64,000 nucleotides of DNA from Palsa-147 sp049279675 (GCA_049279675.1 JBAPOP010000168.1:1-64000), one strand, 5' to 3'; counted from the first letter of the stretch, positions 35,158 to 44,905 are shown. The notes: generated by a model not told the origin, from the sequence alone. Translations and numbers: made by a program.

Positions 35158-37284
35158 ATGAGCGATCTGGTCCAACTCACGAAAGACGGCGCCATCGCCG
35201 TCATCACCATCAACAATCCGCCGGTCAACGCGCTCAGCCCAGGAGTGCCTGAAGGCATCGCGCGGGCAATCGAGCAGATCAACGAGGACGGCACCGTGCA
35301 AGCTGCCGTGCTCATTGGTGCGGGTCGCACGTTTGTCTCCGGCGCCGACATAAAAGAATTCGACAAATTGAGAGCAGGCGAATCAAGCGGCACGATGAGT
35401 TTCCCGGATGTCCTCACTCGAATTGAAAACTGCAAGAAGCCCGTGGTGATGGCGATTCATGGAAACGCTCTTGGCGGCGGCCTCGAGCTTGCGATGGCCG
35501 GCCATTACCGAGTCGCGGCGCAGGGCGCGCAGCTCGGGCAGCCTGAAGTGAAGCTCGGCATTATTCCCGGTGCGCACGGAACGCAGCGGCTCCCACGCCT
35601 CGCTGGAGTCGCGAAAGCTCTTGCGATGTGCGTAGAGGGCAAGCCCATTCCGGCAACGGAAGCAGCGGAATTCGAAATCGTCGATCGTCTGATCGAAGGC
35701 GACCTGCTTTCAGGAGCTGTTGCATTCGCGCTCGAAATCGCCGGGAAGCCGATTCCGAAAACACGGGATCGAAATGAAAAACTCGGCACGCCGCAGGAAA
35801 ATAGCGCGATTTTTGCCGCGGCCCGCGAAACGGCGCGGAAGAAACAGCGCGGAGTGATCGCGCCGCTCGCTGCCATCGATGCCGTCGAAGCAGCCACGAA
35901 ATTGCCGTTCGATGAAGGCTGCCAGCTCGAACGAAAACTTTTTATGGAGTGCTTGCTCTCCGATCAATCGAAAGCGCTGATTCACGTTTTCTTCGGTGAG
36001 CGCGAGGTCGCGAAAATCCCGGACGTGCCAAAAGACACACCCACGATTCCGGTGAATCGCGCCGCGGTAGTCGGCGCGGGCACGATGGGTGGCGGCATCG
36101 CCATGGTATTTGCGAACGCCGGAATTCCCGTCCTTCTCAAAGAAGCTGATAGGGCCGCGCTCGATCGCGGAATGGCCAACATCCAAAAAAACTATGCGGG
36201 TTCGGTGGCGCGTGGGCGCTTCACGCAGCAATTTGTAGACGAACGGCTGAAGCTCATCCAGCCCGTCCTTAACTACGAAGGCTTCACGGATGCGGATATG
36301 GTCATCGAAGCCGTGTTCGAAGGCCTGGCGTTGAAACTACAGGTTTTCAGCGAGCTCGATCGATTCTGCAAACCGGGCGCGATTCTCGCTAGCAACACCT
36401 CGACGCTGGACATCGACAAAATCGCATCGGCCATGTCCCGGCCCGAGTTCGTCATCGGCACCCACTTCTTCAGTCCCGCGAACGTGATGCGCCTCCTCGA
36501 AATTGTTCGCGGGAAGCGGACGAGCAAAGAAGTGATCTCCACTGCGATGCAGCTCTCGAAGAAGCTCGGGAAAATCGGCGTGCTGGTTGGTAATTGCCGC
36601 GGCTTCGTGGGTAACCGCATGTTCCATCCTTACGTTCGCGAATCCGTTTTCCTCGTTGAGGAAGGCGCAAGTGTCGAAGCCGTCGACCATGCGCTATACG
36701 ATTTCGGCATGGCCATGGGCCCGCTGGCGGTGGGGGATCTCGCTGGGCTCGACATCGGCTGGCGCATCCGAAAAGAACATCGTCACCTCGAAAAGCCCGG
36801 TATACGCCAGGCCTTCGCCGGCGATCGCCTTTGCGAAATGGGGCGCTTCGGCCAAAAGACCGGCGCGGGCTGGTACAAGTACGACGACCAGCGCCGCGCG
36901 ACGCCGGATACGGAAGTCGAGCAACTCGTACGCAAGTGGGCCGCTGAGGCGAAAATTTCCCAGCGAAAAATTTCGAATGACGAGATTGTTGATCGTTGCG
37001 TGTATGCGCTGGTCAACGAAGGCGCCCGCATCCTCGAAGAGGGATTCGCGTCGCGCGCCGTGGATATCGACATCATTTACGCCAATGGATACGGGTTTCC
37101 CGCATATCGCGGGGGGCCCATGTGGTATGCCGACACGGTCGGGCTGAAAAAAGTCTACGACCGCGTCCTCCAATTCCAGGAACAGCACGGCGAAATTTGG
37201 GAGCCCGCACCCTTGCTTAAATCTTTGGCGGAGCAGGGCAAAACATTCGCGGATTTCACTCGAGGACACGGCGCAATTGCCTAG
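35158..37284 (+). CDS. FadB/FadJ-like bifunctional enoyl-CoA hydratase / 3-hydroxyacyl-CoA dehydrogenase
   Basis: A 708-residue multifunctional beta-oxidation enzyme. N-terminal crotonase domain (1-180): ALIGAGRTFVSGADIKEF has the oxyanion-hole residues, and HGNALGGGLELAMAGHYRVA, LGQPEVKLGIIPGAHGTQRL holds the catalytic Glu pair region. From about residue 300 comes the NAD-binding Rossmann domain (RAAVVGAGTMGGGIAMVFAN), then NTSTLDIDKIAS, GTHFFSPANVMRLLEIVRG with the catalytic His, and GNCRGFVGNRMFHPY. The C-terminal dehydrogenase domain is duplicated (ANGYGFPAYRGGPMWYAD). Total length fits the family (700-730). It catalyses two consecutive steps of fatty-acid breakdown in the cytoplasm. No thiolase partner is next to it. 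It stands alone with 1 kb free upstream. Confidence 0.93.
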   Translation: MSDLVQLTKDGAIAVITINNPPVNALSPGVPEGIARAIEQINEDGTVQAAVLIGAGRTFVSGADIKEFDKLRAGESSGTMSFPDVLTRIENCKKPVVMAIHGNALGGGLELAMAGHYRVAAQGAQLGQPEVKLGIIPGAHGTQRLPRLAGVAKALAMCVEGKPIPATEAAEFEIVDRLIEGDLLSGAVAFALEIAGKPIPKTRDRNEKLGTPQENSAIFAAARETARKKQRGVIAPLAAIDAVEAATKLPFDEGCQLERKLFMECLLSDQSKALIHVFFGEREVAKIPDVPKDTPTIPVNRAAVVGAGTMGGGIAMVFANAGIPVLLKEADRAALDRGMANIQKNYAGSVARGRFTQQFVDERLKLIQPVLNYEGFTDADMVIEAVFEGLALKLQVFSELDRFCKPGAILASNTSTLDIDKIASAMSRPEFVIGTHFFSPANVMRLLEIVRGKRTSKEVISTAMQLSKKLGKIGVLVGNCRGFVGNRMFHPYVRESVFLVEEGASVEAVDHALYDFGMAMGPLAVGDLAGLDIGWRIRKEHRHLEKPGIRQAFAGDRLCEMGRFGQKTGAGWYKYDDQRRATPDTEVEQLVRKWAAEAKISQRKISNDEIVDRCVYALVNEGARILEEGFASRAVDIDIIYANGYGFPAYRGGPMWYADTVGLKKVYDRVLQFQEQHGEIWEPAPLLKSLAEQGKTFADFTRGHGAIA

Positions 37285-37422
37285 TAGGGACAGAATTTCA
37301 TGCGCCGCCTAGATCGGTCGCGAGTACTAGTATAAAAGTACTTCGAGGCCCGTAATTTATTCGGCGTACCCCGCGACATTCGAAACCGGCACGTACGAGC
37401 GAGTGCGGTAAGCTTGCCGTGA

Positions 37423-39195
37423 ATGGGACCCGCGGCCAAATCCTCCAGGAATTCGCTTCTTCTCACCGCCTGGCTCGTGATCGGAGGCGGATTTGTCGTC
37501 ATGGCGCTCATGCTTCCACACGGCACGATTCGAGCGACACTTAGTGACATTCTGATGTGCCTGCTGCCGCTAGGCGCCAATGCGTGCCTCCTTTCGAATG
37601 CCAACACTCCCTACCGGCGTACGAACACATTCTGGATTTTGCTGGCTGCCGGTTGCGGATTGTGGCTGGTCGGATCGCTTTCGTGGACCTACCGCGAACT
37701 CGTGCTGCATGCGCCGACACGCTTTTCTTATCTCGGCAGCATCGCGTTTTTCCTTCATCCTGTGCCGTTCATGGCCGCAATTGCCATTCAGCCGCACACG
37801 CGAGGAATGCGCGAAACGCTTCGCTACGGTTTGCTCGATTTCCTGCTTCTCGCGGCAACGTGGCTCTACGTGTATTCGTTCACGACTCTGCCGTGGGTTG
37901 CGGTATCGCCGAACCCCGAGTTACTCACGATTCGCCGCTGGCAGGCCTACGCCGGCGAGAACGTCGTTTATCTTTCGGGCCTCGCGTACGTTTACTTTCG
38001 ATCTCGCGGCGCGTGGCGGCGAATTTACGCTCAACTGATTGGTATTTCGGCGCTCCACACAATCGGATTTCTGGTGATTGCTTCAGCGACGCTCGCGGGC
38101 ACGTTTTCGTCCGGCAGCATCTACTACGCGCCCTACGTGTTTATGTTCTTATGGCTCGCCACGCTTGGCGTCATTGCCCAGCGCGTCACGCTCGCGCCGG
38201 AACCGCAGCCTCAAACGCATCACGGCGGCGCGCAATGGCCGCAACGGCTCGCGATCGCGGGCGTGCTTTTTGTTCCGCTGCTGGCGGCCTGGAATCAGTT
38301 CATGAGCGATGCTCCGGCGCCGGTGCGCGAGTTTCGCCTAGTTCTCACGCTTGCCGCGCTGGTCGTCGGCACGGGAATGGTCTTTCTCCGGCAGCATCTC
38401 GTGGATCAGGAGCGTCTGCGGCTCGTCTCGAGCCTTCGCGATTCACTCGAAAATTTGAAACGTCTCCAGAGTCAATTTGTGCAAACGGAAAAACTAGCTT
38501 CTCTCGGCCAGCTTGCTGCAGGCGCGGCCCACGAGATCAATAATCCGTTGGCCGCCATACTCGGCTATTCCGAATTGCTCGCCGACGAACCTTCCGCTGG
38601 CCCTCGCGCGCGTAATCTTGCCGAGAAAATTCGCGATCAGGCGCGCCGAACACGCGAGCTCGTGAATAATCTCCTCAGCTTTGCACGCCAGAAGCCGGCC
38701 GAGAAGCAGTTGCTCGATCTGTCGACCGTCGTCGCGGGAGCGATTCAATTGCGCACGCTCGATCTTCGCGACAAGAACATCAAGATCGAGACCCAGCATC
38801 GCGGCGTTCTGCCGGCCGTGCGCGGCGATCCGAATCAGTTGCTGCAGGTATTTTTCCAGCTCATTAGCAATGCCGTGGACGCGATGGAGCCCAACGGCGG
38901 CGGCGTGCTCACCATCAAAACCATGCGCGAGCGCGGCGACGTCGTGATCGAATTTTCGGATACGGGTCCCGGCCTCGTCGAACCCGCGCGCGTCTTCGAT
39001 CCTTTTTACACGACGAGGCCCGTTGGCAAGGGCTCTGGGCTCGGCCTCAGCATTTGCTATGGAATCGTGCAGGAACACGGCGGCAGGATCACGGGCTTCA
39101 ATCGTCCCGAGGGCGGCGCGACATTCCGCATTGAGATTCCCGCCGTGCTCGCGTTCTTCCCGCGGCCGGCGCAAGTTCCCACAGCCGTCGGCTAG
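37423..39195 (+). CDS. membrane-bound sensor histidine kinase
   Basis: A 590-residue kinase. The N-terminal ~330 residues contain about eight to nine hydrophobic helices without a known sensor domain. The cytoplasmic part has a short coiled coil (LENLKRLQSQFVQTEKLASL), the H-box AAHEINNPLAAILGYSELL with His370, N-box QLISNAVDAM, G1 DTGPGL, F-box FDPFYTTRPVGKGSGLGLSI and G2 GGATF. The H-box form (HEINNPL) is typical of the HisKA group seen in NtrB-like and hybrid kinases. No response regulator lies beside it; it is followed after 58 bp by an ABC transporter. The multi-helix sensor may detect a membrane or quinone signal. ATG at 37423 has no strong ribosome site. Confidence 0.9.
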   Translation: MGPAAKSSRNSLLLTAWLVIGGGFVVMALMLPHGTIRATLSDILMCLLPLGANACLLSNANTPYRRTNTFWILLAAGCGLWLVGSLSWTYRELVLHAPTRFSYLGSIAFFLHPVPFMAAIAIQPHTRGMRETLRYGLLDFLLLAATWLYVYSFTTLPWVAVSPNPELLTIRRWQAYAGENVVYLSGLAYVYFRSRGAWRRIYAQLIGISALHTIGFLVIASATLAGTFSSGSIYYAPYVFMFLWLATLGVIAQRVTLAPEPQPQTHHGGAQWPQRLAIAGVLFVPLLAAWNQFMSDAPAPVREFRLVLTLAALVVGTGMVFLRQHLVDQERLRLVSSLRDSLENLKRLQSQFVQTEKLASLGQLAAGAAHEINNPLAAILGYSELLADEPSAGPRARNLAEKIRDQARRTRELVNNLLSFARQKPAEKQLLDLSTVVAGAIQLRTLDLRDKNIKIETQHRGVLPAVRGDPNQLLQVFFQLISNAVDAMEPNGGGVLTIKTMRERGDVVIEFSDTGPGLVEPARVFDPFYTTRPVGKGSGLGLSICYGIVQEHGGRITGFNRPEGGATFRIEIPAVLAFFPRPAQVPTAVG

Positions 39196-39253
39196 CGCTG
39201 CACGCTCTCGCTGCTTCCGGCCCTCTCGGGCGTTGTGCTAGAGTCGGGGGTTC

Positions 39254-40069
39254 ATGGATGCTCCCGCTGTCTCGATCGAAAACCTCACGCGACGTTTCGG
39301 TCCGCTCATCGCGGTAGACCACATTCAGATGACTGTTGCCGCCGGCCAGTTCTTCGGTTTTCTGGGGCCGAACGGCGCGGGCAAATCCACCACGATCAAA
39401 ATGCTCACGGGCCTTCTAGCCCCCACCGAGGGCCGGATCCGAATCCTCGGATTGGATCTCGAAGAAAATCCCGTGGAGGTGAAACGGCAAATCGGCGTCG
39501 TTCCCGAAGGCTTGGCGCTATTCGGACGCCTGACCGGTTCCGAGTATCTAAATTTCGTCGGCCGCATGTACGGCCTCGATCGCAAGACCACCGCGCAGCG
39601 CGCCACTGAGCTTCTTGATTTCATGCAATTGAGCGATCGGCCGAAGTCGCTCATCACCGATTATTCGCACGGCATGCAGAAAAAGTTGGCGATGGCCGCC
39701 GCCGTCATTCACCGTCCGCGCGTACTTTTTCTCGATGAGCCGTTCGAAGGCGTCGATGCCGTAGCTTCGGGAACGATCAAAGCGATGCTCCAGCGGATGA
39801 TCGGCCGCGGCGCGACAATTTTTCTAACATCGCACGTGCTCGAAATCGTCGAGCGCCTCTGCAGCCATGTCGCCATCATTCACAAAGGGCGCCTCGTCGC
39901 TCAAGGCTCCCTCGACGAATTGCGCAGCGGCGTGGAAGCGCGTCCCGGCGTCGTGCCTGACGCGGGGGTTGCGCTCGGGCCGCACGAGAAGCTCACGCTC
40001 GAGCAGATTTTCCTTGCAACTGTCGGCGGCGCGGGGCTCGGCGATCAGGAGCTGACATGGCTGGGCTGA
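39254..40069 (+). CDS. ABC transporter ATP-binding protein (ABC-2 exporter)
   Basis: A 271-residue ATPase with all ABC motifs: Walker A GPNGAGKSTTIKML, Q-loop near VPEGLALFGRLTG (the Q-loop glutamine position is Pro/Glu-like here), signature YSHGMQKKLAMAAAVIH, Walker B RVLFLDEPFEGVD and H-loop LTSHVLEIVERL. The layout matches CcmA/NatA-type subunits of ABC-2 exporters. The signature is S-H-G-M-Q rather than L-S-G-G-Q, which occurs in this branch. The C-terminal 40 residues (VEARPGVVPDAGVALG) are a short regulatory tail. It overlaps the start of the permease gene by 13 bp, so the two form one transporter. Substrate unknown. Confidence 0.92.
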   Translation: MDAPAVSIENLTRRFGPLIAVDHIQMTVAAGQFFGFLGPNGAGKSTTIKMLTGLLAPTEGRIRILGLDLEENPVEVKRQIGVVPEGLALFGRLTGSEYLNFVGRMYGLDRKTTAQRATELLDFMQLSDRPKSLITDYSHGMQKKLAMAAAVIHRPRVLFLDEPFEGVDAVASGTIKAMLQRMIGRGATIFLTSHVLEIVERLCSHVAIIHKGRLVAQGSLDELRSGVEARPGVVPDAGVALGPHEKLTLEQIFLATVGGAGLGDQELTWLG

Positions 40070-41742
40070 GCGCGACTCCCATGGGATCAGCGGCCGAACT
40101 GCGCGGACCCGGCAACGCGCAAATGCTTGCCATCATCGCCGAGTTGCGATGGTGCCTTCTCCGCAACTCGCTCCGAACGATTCGCGGGCGTCTCGAAGCT
40201 CTCTCTCGCGTCTTCGCGACTGTGACGATGACGATGCTCTCGATCGGCGGCGCGGTTGGGCTGGCAGTGGCGAGCTATTTCACGGTCGAGAGCCACCGGT
40301 TATTCTTTTTCAGCCTTATTTTTTGGGGCATCTTCGGTTTTTGGCAGATGTATCCAGTGCTGGGCTCCGCGTTCTCTGCTCCATTTGAATTTGCTAACCT
40401 TCTAAGATTTCCGATGCCGTTCTCGTCCTTCTACATTCTCAATCTTGCATTTGGCCTGCTCGATCCCATCTCCCTCGTAGGCATCCTGTGGTTGCTCGGA
40501 GTGTTTGTGGGCGCTGGGATCGCGAACGCCTCGCTTCTCCCGTGGGCATTTCTGGCTCTACTCATTTTTGGCGCCTTGAACGTGGTGCTCTCTCGCGCCG
40601 TGTACGTGTGGCTCGAGCGCTGGCTTGCGAAGCGGCGAACTCGCGAAGCCTTGGGCGTGCTGTTTCTCCTGATGATGATCTGCTTTCAATTCATCGGGCC
40701 CATCGCGACGCGATGGCAACGGCATCGTCCTCCCGCATTCAGCCGATACGCATACTTGTTGCATATCGCGGATTTTCTGCCTCCTGGTCTAGCGAAGCAG
40801 GCTCTGACAAATGGGCTGCAAGGCGATCGGATGTTCGCTTTGCTTTCTATCGTTGCCCTCGTCGCGTATTCGCTCGGAATTGCCGCTCTCCTCGCGACGC
40901 GCCTACACGCGCAGTTCATCGGCGAAAACTTGAACGAATCGCTCGCGCCCGAACCGGCCGGTCATCAGGAAAAAGTTCGCGCGGCATGGGAGCTGAACTT
41001 GCTTCCGGCTCCCGTGGCGGCAATTTTCGAGAAAGAAATTCACTATCTCTTCCGAAGCGCACCGATCATCTTCACGTTTGTGATGCCACTGTTCGTGCTG
41101 GCCATGTTTCGCTTCATGCCTTCGCACGGCGGTCACGAACCCAGTTTTCTCGTCAAGGCTCCCGACTGGGCGTTCCCGATCGGCGCTGGGTACGCGCTTC
41201 TAATTCTGGCCAACATCGTCTACAACAGTTTCGGCGCCGATGGTCCCGGGCTGCAAATGTTCCTGACGGCTCCCGTGCGGCTTCGCGACGTCCTGCTCGC
41301 GAAGAATCTCGCGCATTCCACCGTGCTCGTGCTCGTCACGTCCGCAGTTCTCATTACGACAATTGTGCTGTATCGCCCGCCGAGTCTTGCTGTCACTTTC
41401 GGTACTGTCGCGGCGCTCCTTTTCGCATTGCCCTTAAATCTCGCGGCAGGGAACATGATGTCCATTTACTCGCCGAAGAAATACGATTTCGGCGCGTTCA
41501 ATCGCCAGCGCTCGACCGGCGCAACGGCTTTCGTCAGCATGGGTGTCGAAGCCGCCGTGGTCGGGATTGCCGCGGGCGTCTTTTTCCTAACGCGCTATCT
41601 TCAGCGAGTGTGGCTTGCGGGACTTATATTTCTGCCCCTTGCAGCGATTTCTCTCGTCGTTTACTGGATCATCCTCAATCTCGCGGCGCGTCGTGCTCTC
41701 GAGCGCCGCGAAGTCCTGATCGCCGAAATTTGCCGCACGTAG
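40057..41742 (+). CDS. ABC-2-type transporter permease, large form
   Basis: A 561-residue membrane protein with about 12 hydrophobic segments in two halves (for example FFFSLIFWGIFGFWQMYPVL, LVGILWLLGVFVGAGIANA, then after a soluble loop LVTSAVLITTIVLYRPPSLA and VVGIAAGVFFLTRYLQRVWL). The loop NSFGADGPGLQMFLTAPVRL-RDVLLAKNL is the pattern of ABC-2 permeases of the ~550-residue type. It overlaps the ATPase gene by 13 bp and forms the membrane part of the same exporter. The first ~30 residues are cytoplasmic and start MAGLSATPMG. Downstream, 45 bp away, is a secreted M42 peptidase on the same strand. No substrate can be inferred. Confidence 0.85.
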   Translation: MAGLSATPMGSAAELRGPGNAQMLAIIAELRWCLLRNSLRTIRGRLEALSRVFATVTMTMLSIGGAVGLAVASYFTVESHRLFFFSLIFWGIFGFWQMYPVLGSAFSAPFEFANLLRFPMPFSSFYILNLAFGLLDPISLVGILWLLGVFVGAGIANASLLPWAFLALLIFGALNVVLSRAVYVWLERWLAKRRTREALGVLFLLMMICFQFIGPIATRWQRHRPPAFSRYAYLLHIADFLPPGLAKQALTNGLQGDRMFALLSIVALVAYSLGIAALLATRLHAQFIGENLNESLAPEPAGHQEKVRAAWELNLLPAPVAAIFEKEIHYLFRSAPIIFTFVMPLFVLAMFRFMPSHGGHEPSFLVKAPDWAFPIGAGYALLILANIVYNSFGADGPGLQMFLTAPVRLRDVLLAKNLAHSTVLVLVTSAVLITTIVLYRPPSLAVTFGTVAALLFALPLNLAAGNMMSIYSPKKYDFGAFNRQRSTGATAFVSMGVEAAVVGIAAGVFFLTRYLQRVWLAGLIFLPLAAISLVVYWIILNLAARRALERREVLIAEICRT

Positions 41743-41787
41743 TGGGTGTTTCGAAGGTCAGAATTAATTTCCGTACGGAGTCATGAG

Positions 41788-44064
41788 ATGAATCGAGTTT
41801 CAGCAATAATTGTTTTCGCCGCGTTTGCAATTACGTCCGCCGCCATGTCTTCTCCCGTCGCTGCCCAATCCGGGCCGGCAAGCCGCGTTCCCGGAGATAT
41901 GCGCCAGGATTTGACCGATTTCGTCGAAACGCCTGCGGTCCCGGGTTACGAAAAAGATCTCGCCGCCAAAATACGCGAGCGCCTGAAATCATTTTCGCCG
42001 CAGACCGACAACATTGGCGATGTGATCGTCACGATCGGCAGCGGCAACCCGCACCGGATGTTGGCCGCGCCGATGGACGAGCCCGGCTATGTCGTCAGCG
42101 GCGTCACCGACGAAGGCTATTTGCGCGTCCAGCGCCTGCCGCAATCGCGCGACTTGCCGCTCTTCAACGAACTCTACACCGCGCAACCCGTGCGCCTCGA
42201 AACAGCGGAGGGCAAGTGGATTTCGGGTGCCGTGGCGGGACTTTCCGTCCACTTGCAGCCAGGCCGCGCCGAAACGCCTGAAGCCACCGAAATTGATAAT
42301 TTATATGTCGACGTCGGCGCGAGTTCGCCGGAAGAAGCGCGTCGCGCCGGTGCGGATATTCTCAGCCCGCTCGCGATCGTGCGCCATCTTGGCGAACTTG
42401 GAAGCCATGCCGCCGCGGCCGGCATTGGCGATCGGTTCGGCGATGTCGCGCTCGTGGAGATGCTGCGCGAACTCGATCCCGCAAAAGTGAAGGGCACGCT
42501 GACCGTAGCCTTCGTCGTCCAGCAATGGACAGGCTCGCGCGGCCTGCAGCGCATTCTCGATCAACTTCATCCCGATGAATTGCTCTACATCGGCCGGCTT
42601 ATTTCCGGCGGTACGATCGCCGGAATGCAGACGGTCCGCCGCGCGCCGCGCCGCGAACTCGGCAGCGGTGTTGTCCTCGGCCTCACGGAAAAAGGCGAAA
42701 CGCTCACCGGCTTTCCCGCCGAGATCGAGCAGCTAGGCGAGCTCAGCAAAATTCCCGTCGTGACGGATTATTCCGCGCCGCTGATCTCACCCGGCTATCT
42801 TCTCGCGCCGCAATTGCCGGGCCGATCGGTGCATCTGGGAATCGCGACCGCGTGGTCCTCGACGCCCGCCGAAATAATTGACACCGCTGACCTCGCGAAG
42901 CTGGCGCAACTCCTCCACGCCTACGTCGAAGGCTCGCCGCAATCCTCTCCAGTCGCTTACCCGTCGCCGAACGCTATAAGTGAACGCGCACCGAGTTCGA
43001 AAGCGAATGCGCAGGACACGCTCGCTGACCTGATCCGAACTTACGGCGCCAGCGGCCACGAAGAAGCCGTCCGCAACGAGATCAAGCGCCACCTTCCCGA
43101 TTGGGCGAAAACTGAAACCGACGATGCCGGAAATCTGATCCTTCATGTCGCCACCTCACTCGATGCAAAAGACCCGAAAGTTGCGCGCATCCTCGTAGTC
43201 GCGCACATGGACGAAATAGGCTTCGAAGTGGAATCGATTGCCGGCGATGGACGCCTGCAAGTGAAATGGCTCGGCGGCGGGGAATTGAGGTTTTTCGCCG
43301 GGCATCCCGCGCTCGTCCATTCGTCCGATGGAACCGTGCATGACGCCATCGTCGAATTACCGAGCGGTTGGGAGCAGCCGAATTTTGAATGGCCGAAGGA
43401 TAGCGATACTTCAACCGCGATTCGCGTGGATGTTGGCGCACGCAGCGCCGCGGATGCTGCAAAAATGGGCGTGCGCGCGGGCGATTGGGTGACGATTCCG
43501 AAAGACTACCGTCCGCTCATCGGTTCGCGCGCGATAGGCCGCAGCTTCGACGATCGCGTCGGAGATGCTGCGCTGATTGGCGCCGTCTGGGCGCTCGGCC
43601 CAAATCTAAAGGATCGCGACGTCACCTTTGTCTGGTCCACGCGCGAAGAACTCGGGCTAGTTGGCGCCGCAGCCGTCGCGAAGCGTCTCGCGGCCGAACA
43701 TCGCGCTCCCGACTACGTCTTCGCAGTGGATACATTCGTGAGTTCTGATTCGCCGCTCGAATCTCAGCGCTTCGCGGACGCTCCACTCGGCAAGGGCTTC
43801 GTCATCCGCGCTGTGGATAATTCGAATGTGGTTCCGCGCGCTCTCGTCGAACGCCTCATCGCGCTCGCGAAGCAGAACAAAATTCCAGTGCAATACGGTG
43901 TTACTGGCGGCGGCAACGATGGAGCTGCTTTCACGCGCTACGGCTCCGTGGACATCGCACTCGGCTGGCCCCTGCGCTACGCTCATTCACCCGCCGAAGT
44001 GATTGACACGCGCGATTTCGACGCCTTGACGCACATCATTACGGCCATAGCCCGCTCCTGGTGA
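41788..44064 (+). CDS. secreted tandem M42-type aminopeptidase, N-terminal copy degenerate
   Basis: A 758-residue exported protein with two M42-like halves. Start is the ATG at 41788 (GGAG at 7 nt), which gives a signal peptide ending near PVAAQ; the GTG at 41746 is rejected. The C-terminal half (about 425-758) has the metal ligands: AHMDEIG (H473, D475), SFDDRVGDAALIG, STREELGLVG (E620/E621), AVDTF and GNDGAAFTRYGSVDIA with RYAHSP. The N-terminal half (about 35-410) keeps the fold (AAPMDEPGYVVSG in place of AHMDEIG; GDRFGDVAL) but lacks the His and the Glu pair. Only one half is therefore likely to be catalytic. It would trim peptides in the periplasm. Last gene of the kinase-ABC run. Confidence 0.87.
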   Translation: MNRVSAIIVFAAFAITSAAMSSPVAAQSGPASRVPGDMRQDLTDFVETPAVPGYEKDLAAKIRERLKSFSPQTDNIGDVIVTIGSGNPHRMLAAPMDEPGYVVSGVTDEGYLRVQRLPQSRDLPLFNELYTAQPVRLETAEGKWISGAVAGLSVHLQPGRAETPEATEIDNLYVDVGASSPEEARRAGADILSPLAIVRHLGELGSHAAAAGIGDRFGDVALVEMLRELDPAKVKGTLTVAFVVQQWTGSRGLQRILDQLHPDELLYIGRLISGGTIAGMQTVRRAPRRELGSGVVLGLTEKGETLTGFPAEIEQLGELSKIPVVTDYSAPLISPGYLLAPQLPGRSVHLGIATAWSSTPAEIIDTADLAKLAQLLHAYVEGSPQSSPVAYPSPNAISERAPSSKANAQDTLADLIRTYGASGHEEAVRNEIKRHLPDWAKTETDDAGNLILHVATSLDAKDPKVARILVVAHMDEIGFEVESIAGDGRLQVKWLGGGELRFFAGHPALVHSSDGTVHDAIVELPSGWEQPNFEWPKDSDTSTAIRVDVGARSAADAAKMGVRAGDWVTIPKDYRPLIGSRAIGRSFDDRVGDAALIGAVWALGPNLKDRDVTFVWSTREELGLVGAAAVAKRLAAEHRAPDYVFAVDTFVSSDSPLESQRFADAPLGKGFVIRAVDNSNVVPRALVERLIALAKQNKIPVQYGVTGGGNDGAAFTRYGSVDIALGWPLRYAHSPAEVIDTRDFDALTHIITAIARSW

Positions 44065-44153
44065 AACTCAAAGCGTCACTGCTGCAACACACGGCCAACC
44101 AAGCTACGCAGTCATCGCTGGCGCCGCAATCTCGTCTGCTATAATCGCGCTCC

Positions 44154-44804
44154 GTGACCGAGCCCTCATTCAAGCCGCCCCGCTGGATCGCTGTCGAAGG
44201 ACCCATCCGTGTGGGCAAATCCTCGCTCGCCAAAGTTCTGGCTGACCGCCTTCACGCCCGCCGCATCTTTGATTGCGAGGACAATCCCTTCCTCGTCGAG
44301 TTTTACGGCGAGAAGCCCGGCTCTGCGTTTCGCGCCCAGATGTATTTTCTTATGGAGCGCTACCGGCAGCTTTCGGAGCTGCGCCTAGACGAAGATCCTT
44401 CGATGGTCGTCTGCGATTTTCTCTTCGAGAAGGACAAGATTTTCGCCTACATCAATCTCAACAATGAAGAACTGAAACTCTACGAGCGCTACTTCGACAT
44501 GCTCGCGCGCTCGCTGCCTGTCCCGGATTTAGTGATTTACCTTCAGGCCAAGCCGGAAATTTTGCGGAAGCGAGTCTCGAAGCGCGGCGACCCAGCCGAA
44601 AAGCAGATATCCCCGGAATACGTCGAGGCCGTCTCGCAAGCGTACGAGCATTTTTTCTTTCACTATTCGGCTTCGAATTTACTCGTTGTGGATACTTCGG
44701 AGATCGATTTTGTCGAGCGCAGCGAAGATTTGCAGGAACTCCTTCGCCGCCTGCGCCAGCCCGTGAAAGGCACGCAGTACTTTCTGCCTCTCGGCCCAAC
44801 CTGA
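44154..44804 (+). CDS. deoxynucleoside kinase (dNK/dGK/dAK family)
   Basis: A 216-residue P-loop kinase. The Walker A is IAVEGPIRVGKSSLAKVL (residues 12-29), followed by NPFLVEFYG, AQMYFLMERYRQL (the family Arg/Gln substrate region), MVVCDFLFEKDKIFA (catalytic Asp-type DRS/ERS position, here CDF) and LQAKPEILRKRVSKRGDPAE (lid with the Arg-rich LRK/RxxxR pattern). It would phosphorylate a deoxynucleoside in the salvage pathway. Start is a GTG at 44154. Some bacteria have two such kinases fused or side by side; only one is present here. A strong hairpin terminator follows (44829-44863). Confidence 0.88.
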   Translation: MTEPSFKPPRWIAVEGPIRVGKSSLAKVLADRLHARRIFDCEDNPFLVEFYGEKPGSAFRAQMYFLMERYRQLSELRLDEDPSMVVCDFLFEKDKIFAYINLNNEELKLYERYFDMLARSLPVPDLVIYLQAKPEILRKRVSKRGDPAEKQISPEYVEAVSQAYEHFFFHYSASNLLVVDTSEIDFVERSEDLQELLRRLRQPVKGTQYFLPLGPT

Positions 44805-44828
44805 TTTTCCTGAGCTCGCCGGAAATAA

Positions 44829-44863
44829 AAAGAGCGGGTGAACCTTCCATTCACCCGCTCTTT
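44829..44863. terminator. strong bidirectional terminator hairpin
   Basis: AAAGAGCGGGTGAA (44829-44842) and TTCACCCGCTCTTT (44850-44863) are perfectly complementary over 14 bp with a 7-nt loop (CCTTCCA). On the plus strand it ends in TTT; on the minus strand it is followed by TTTTATTT-like sequence. It lies between the convergent deoxynucleoside kinase and TPR genes and can serve both. Confidence 0.85.
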
Positions 44864-44905
44864 CCTACTGCCAGGGAAGCTCCGCCGGAATCTCTTTTGA
44901 ATTGC

